41,550 bases of DNA from JBHIBC01 sp046758905 (lineage in GTDB: Bacteria; Acidobacteriota; Polarisedimenticolia; Gp22-AA2), in assembly GCA_046758905.1 (NCBI GenBank), contig JBHIBC010000018.1, positions 1-41,550 on the forward strand, read 5' to 3'. The notes beneath the pieces were generated by a model. It was not told where the DNA came from. It made no database searches and worked only from the letters and a program-made list of their open reading frames with translations. Position numbers and translations under genes: made by a program. Positions 40,168 through 41,550 of the stretch are shown in pieces (position 1 is the first letter of the stretch; every line of letters starts with the position of its first letter).

Positions 40168-41550
40168 CCACCCTCCCGGCGCCGACGTTTCCGGCGGCGT
40201 CCGTGGCCCGCACCGCAACCGTGTGCTCGCCCGGCGGCAGAGGAGCGATCTCGATCTCGTAACGCTCCTCCAGGGCATCGTGCAGGCCGTCCAGGGGCCG
40301 CGCCATGTTCCACTCGCCGGCGTCGATCGAGTAGGCCGCCTCGCGCACGAGGCTGAACGTATCGGCGACGGTGAACTCGAGACGGATGGCCGCATCACCG
40401 ATCGAGGCCCGCATCGCCTCGACCCTGGGTGGCGTGTTGTCGACGTCGAACTGGGCCGAGACCGTCTCCGCGCTCAGTGCCTGATCGCCCGGGTTGGAGG
40501 CCGCGTCGCTCGCCACCACGCGGAACTGGTAGATCCCGTCCGGCATCGCGGTGCTGTCGACGCTCGCGAACTGCTCCCCGATCCGCGTCCGGATCGGCTT
40601 CCAGGTCTTCTCATCGACGGCGCGGAAGTAGACGTCGTAAACCAGCTCGTCGTCGTTGGGGTCGCTCGCCTGCCAGGTCACCGATCTGGCGCCGGGGTCG
40701 AAGCCGCGTCGCATCTGGGGGCGCGACGTCCTGCGGACCGCGCTCTCGACATCGGGCTGCGAGGAACCGCCCGGCTTCGACTCCTGCGGCGGGCCCGCCG
40801 GGGTGGTGGGAACTTTTCGGAAGGCGACACCGGGAGCCTGCACCTCGATCTTCTCGATTCGCGGCGGGAGATTGCGCTGCAGGTAGGTGATGGCGACCTC
40901 GCGCAGCACCGGCGTGACGGCGGGGTCGCGGGTCCCGAGGACCGCGCGCCACTGCAGGAAGCGCGCCGACGGGCGGTCGATGAGGGAGCCGAGCGGATCC
41001 CGCAGTTCCTCGCTCCAGCCGGACCACGTCCGGTCGGGGTTCTCGGTGTTGCCGCTGCGCACGCTGATGGCGACCTCGGTTCCTCGGGGGAGATCGGCGC
41101 GCCACGCGGCGCGCCCCCAGGTCGAGAAGGCCCGGGCGTCCAGCACGCGCGACTCGAACGTGCCCGAGGAGGAGTACTCCGGACGGAGGACCGATAGGGT
41201 CCCCAGGTTGCTGCCGGCGACGAGGACGTCTCCCGGACGCGGCGCGGCGCCCTGTCGGTGCGCACCCCTCCCGCCGAGACCGGCCGCCAGCAAGGCGGTC
41301 ACCTGGCTTGAGGGCGCCCGCGCCACCTCGCTCACCCTGCCATCACTCTCGAGGGCGTAGATCCGACCTTGCGCGCTCGACCCCATCAGCACGCGGCCCT
41401 CTCCCCAGGGGGCCAGGCTGAGGATCGCCTCCTGCTGGCCCGACCACACCTCCCGGCCGTACCCGGCCGGAGAGATCATCAGCACCTTGCCCTGCACGGT
41501 GAGGGAGACCTTCTGCTCGGCGGGCGGCGGGGTCGTGGCGCCGGTCGACG
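40151..41550 (-). CDS. Ig/FN3-like exported protein, 5' part outside the window
   Basis: The frame is open from the right window edge to the stop at 40151, so the N terminus is missing; a GTG at 41497 is not the true start, since coding continues upstream with VSLTV. About 466 residues are visible. The first part looks like the end of a WD40/YncE-type propeller (AILSLAPWGEGRVLMGSSAQGRIYALESDGRVSEVARAPSSQVTALLA, VLVAGSNLGTLSVL). After it come a WSGWSEELRDPLG block and two Ig/FN3-like domains (DELVYDVYFRAVDEKTWKPI and TFSLVREAAYSIDAGEWNMARPLDG), ending HTVAVRATDAAGNVGAGRVVIEVP. The function is unknown. It converges with PBP1B. Confidence 0.8.
   Translation of the reverse strand, partial: STGATTPPPAEQKVSLTVQGKVLMISPAGYGREVWSGQQEAILSLAPWGEGRVLMGSSAQGRIYALESDGRVSEVARAPSSQVTALLAAGLGGRGAHRQGAAPRPGDVLVAGSNLGTLSVLRPEYSSSGTFESRVLDARAFSTWGRAAWRADLPRGTEVAISVRSGNTENPDRTWSGWSEELRDPLGSLIDRPSARFLQWRAVLGTRDPAVTPVLREVAITYLQRNLPPRIEKIEVQAPGVAFRKVPTTPAGPPQESKPGGSSQPDVESAVRRTSRPQMRRGFDPGARSVTWQASDPNDDELVYDVYFRAVDEKTWKPIRTRIGEQFASVDSTAMPDGIYQFRVVASDAASNPGDQALSAETVSAQFDVDNTPPRVEAMRASIGDAAIRLEFTVADTFSLVREAAYSIDAGEWNMARPLDGLHDALEERYEIEIAPLPPGEHTVAVRATDAAGNVGAGRVVIEVP

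Overview
The window is a dense, very GC-rich bacterial chromosome segment. It carries 32 protein-coding genes that I can support, two of them cut by the window edges. I see no RNA gene, insertion sequence, phage or CRISPR array. The envelope gene set (MsbA, an ArnT-like GT39, a LAB_N protein, AsmA, UB2H-type PBP1B) indicates a didermic bacterium. A von Willebrand factor A protein of the 'acidobacterial' type, a CRTAC1/UnbV propeller protein and frequent GTG/TTG starts suggest Acidobacteriota, probably an uncultured deep lineage. This placement is an inference from gene content. No gene-free stretch exceeds 300 bp; the longest is the 242 bp divergent spacer 1656-1897, which holds a promoter.

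Layout. 1-4411: a FecR/DUF6600 surface protein (cut by the left edge), a small exported protein whose mRNA looks leaderless, and an AsmA protein. 4437-7640: patatin phospholipase, endonuclease III and a GspG-like lipoprotein on the minus strand, with endonuclease V diverging. 7612-11120: a signal-peptide-bearing isoaspartyl methyltransferase, prolyl-tRNA synthetase and a VWA protein. 11093-15807: an envelope-glycan locus, with kinase 1, a DPM1-like GT2 and LAB_N leftward, and kinase 2, RmlC-like, RmlA-like and RmlB rightward from a 90 bp divergent spacer. 15758-17124: an anchored protein of unknown function and an ICMT-like methyltransferase.

16997-25220 is one long minus-strand gene train: sucC, sucD, ndk, msbA, GT39, PAP2 and GT4, driven by a near-perfect TTGACA-N17-TATATA promoter. 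25369-27586 is icd-mdh with its own TTGACA-N17-TAGATT promoter. 27740-33041 encodes a TPR/propeller/UnbV protein with an unassigned 420-residue C-terminal region, followed by an ABC-2 transporter. 33111-41550 holds an N-acyl-D-amino-acid deacylase, an orphan Cys-rich protein, an orphan substrate-binding lipoprotein, a REC-GGDEF diguanylate cyclase, PBP1B and an Ig-like protein cut by the right edge.

Themes. Much of the segment builds or modifies the outer envelope: nucleotide sugar synthesis, polyprenyl-phosphate sugar transfer, lipid A flipping, phosphatase, kinases and peptidoglycan polymerisation. The most intriguing unit is a pair of head-to-head paralogous small kinases. Their predicted promoters interlock around a perfect 12 bp palindrome. 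Four of the five convergent gene pairs overlap at their 3' ends, and extended -10 promoters beginning TGCTA or TGGTA recur.
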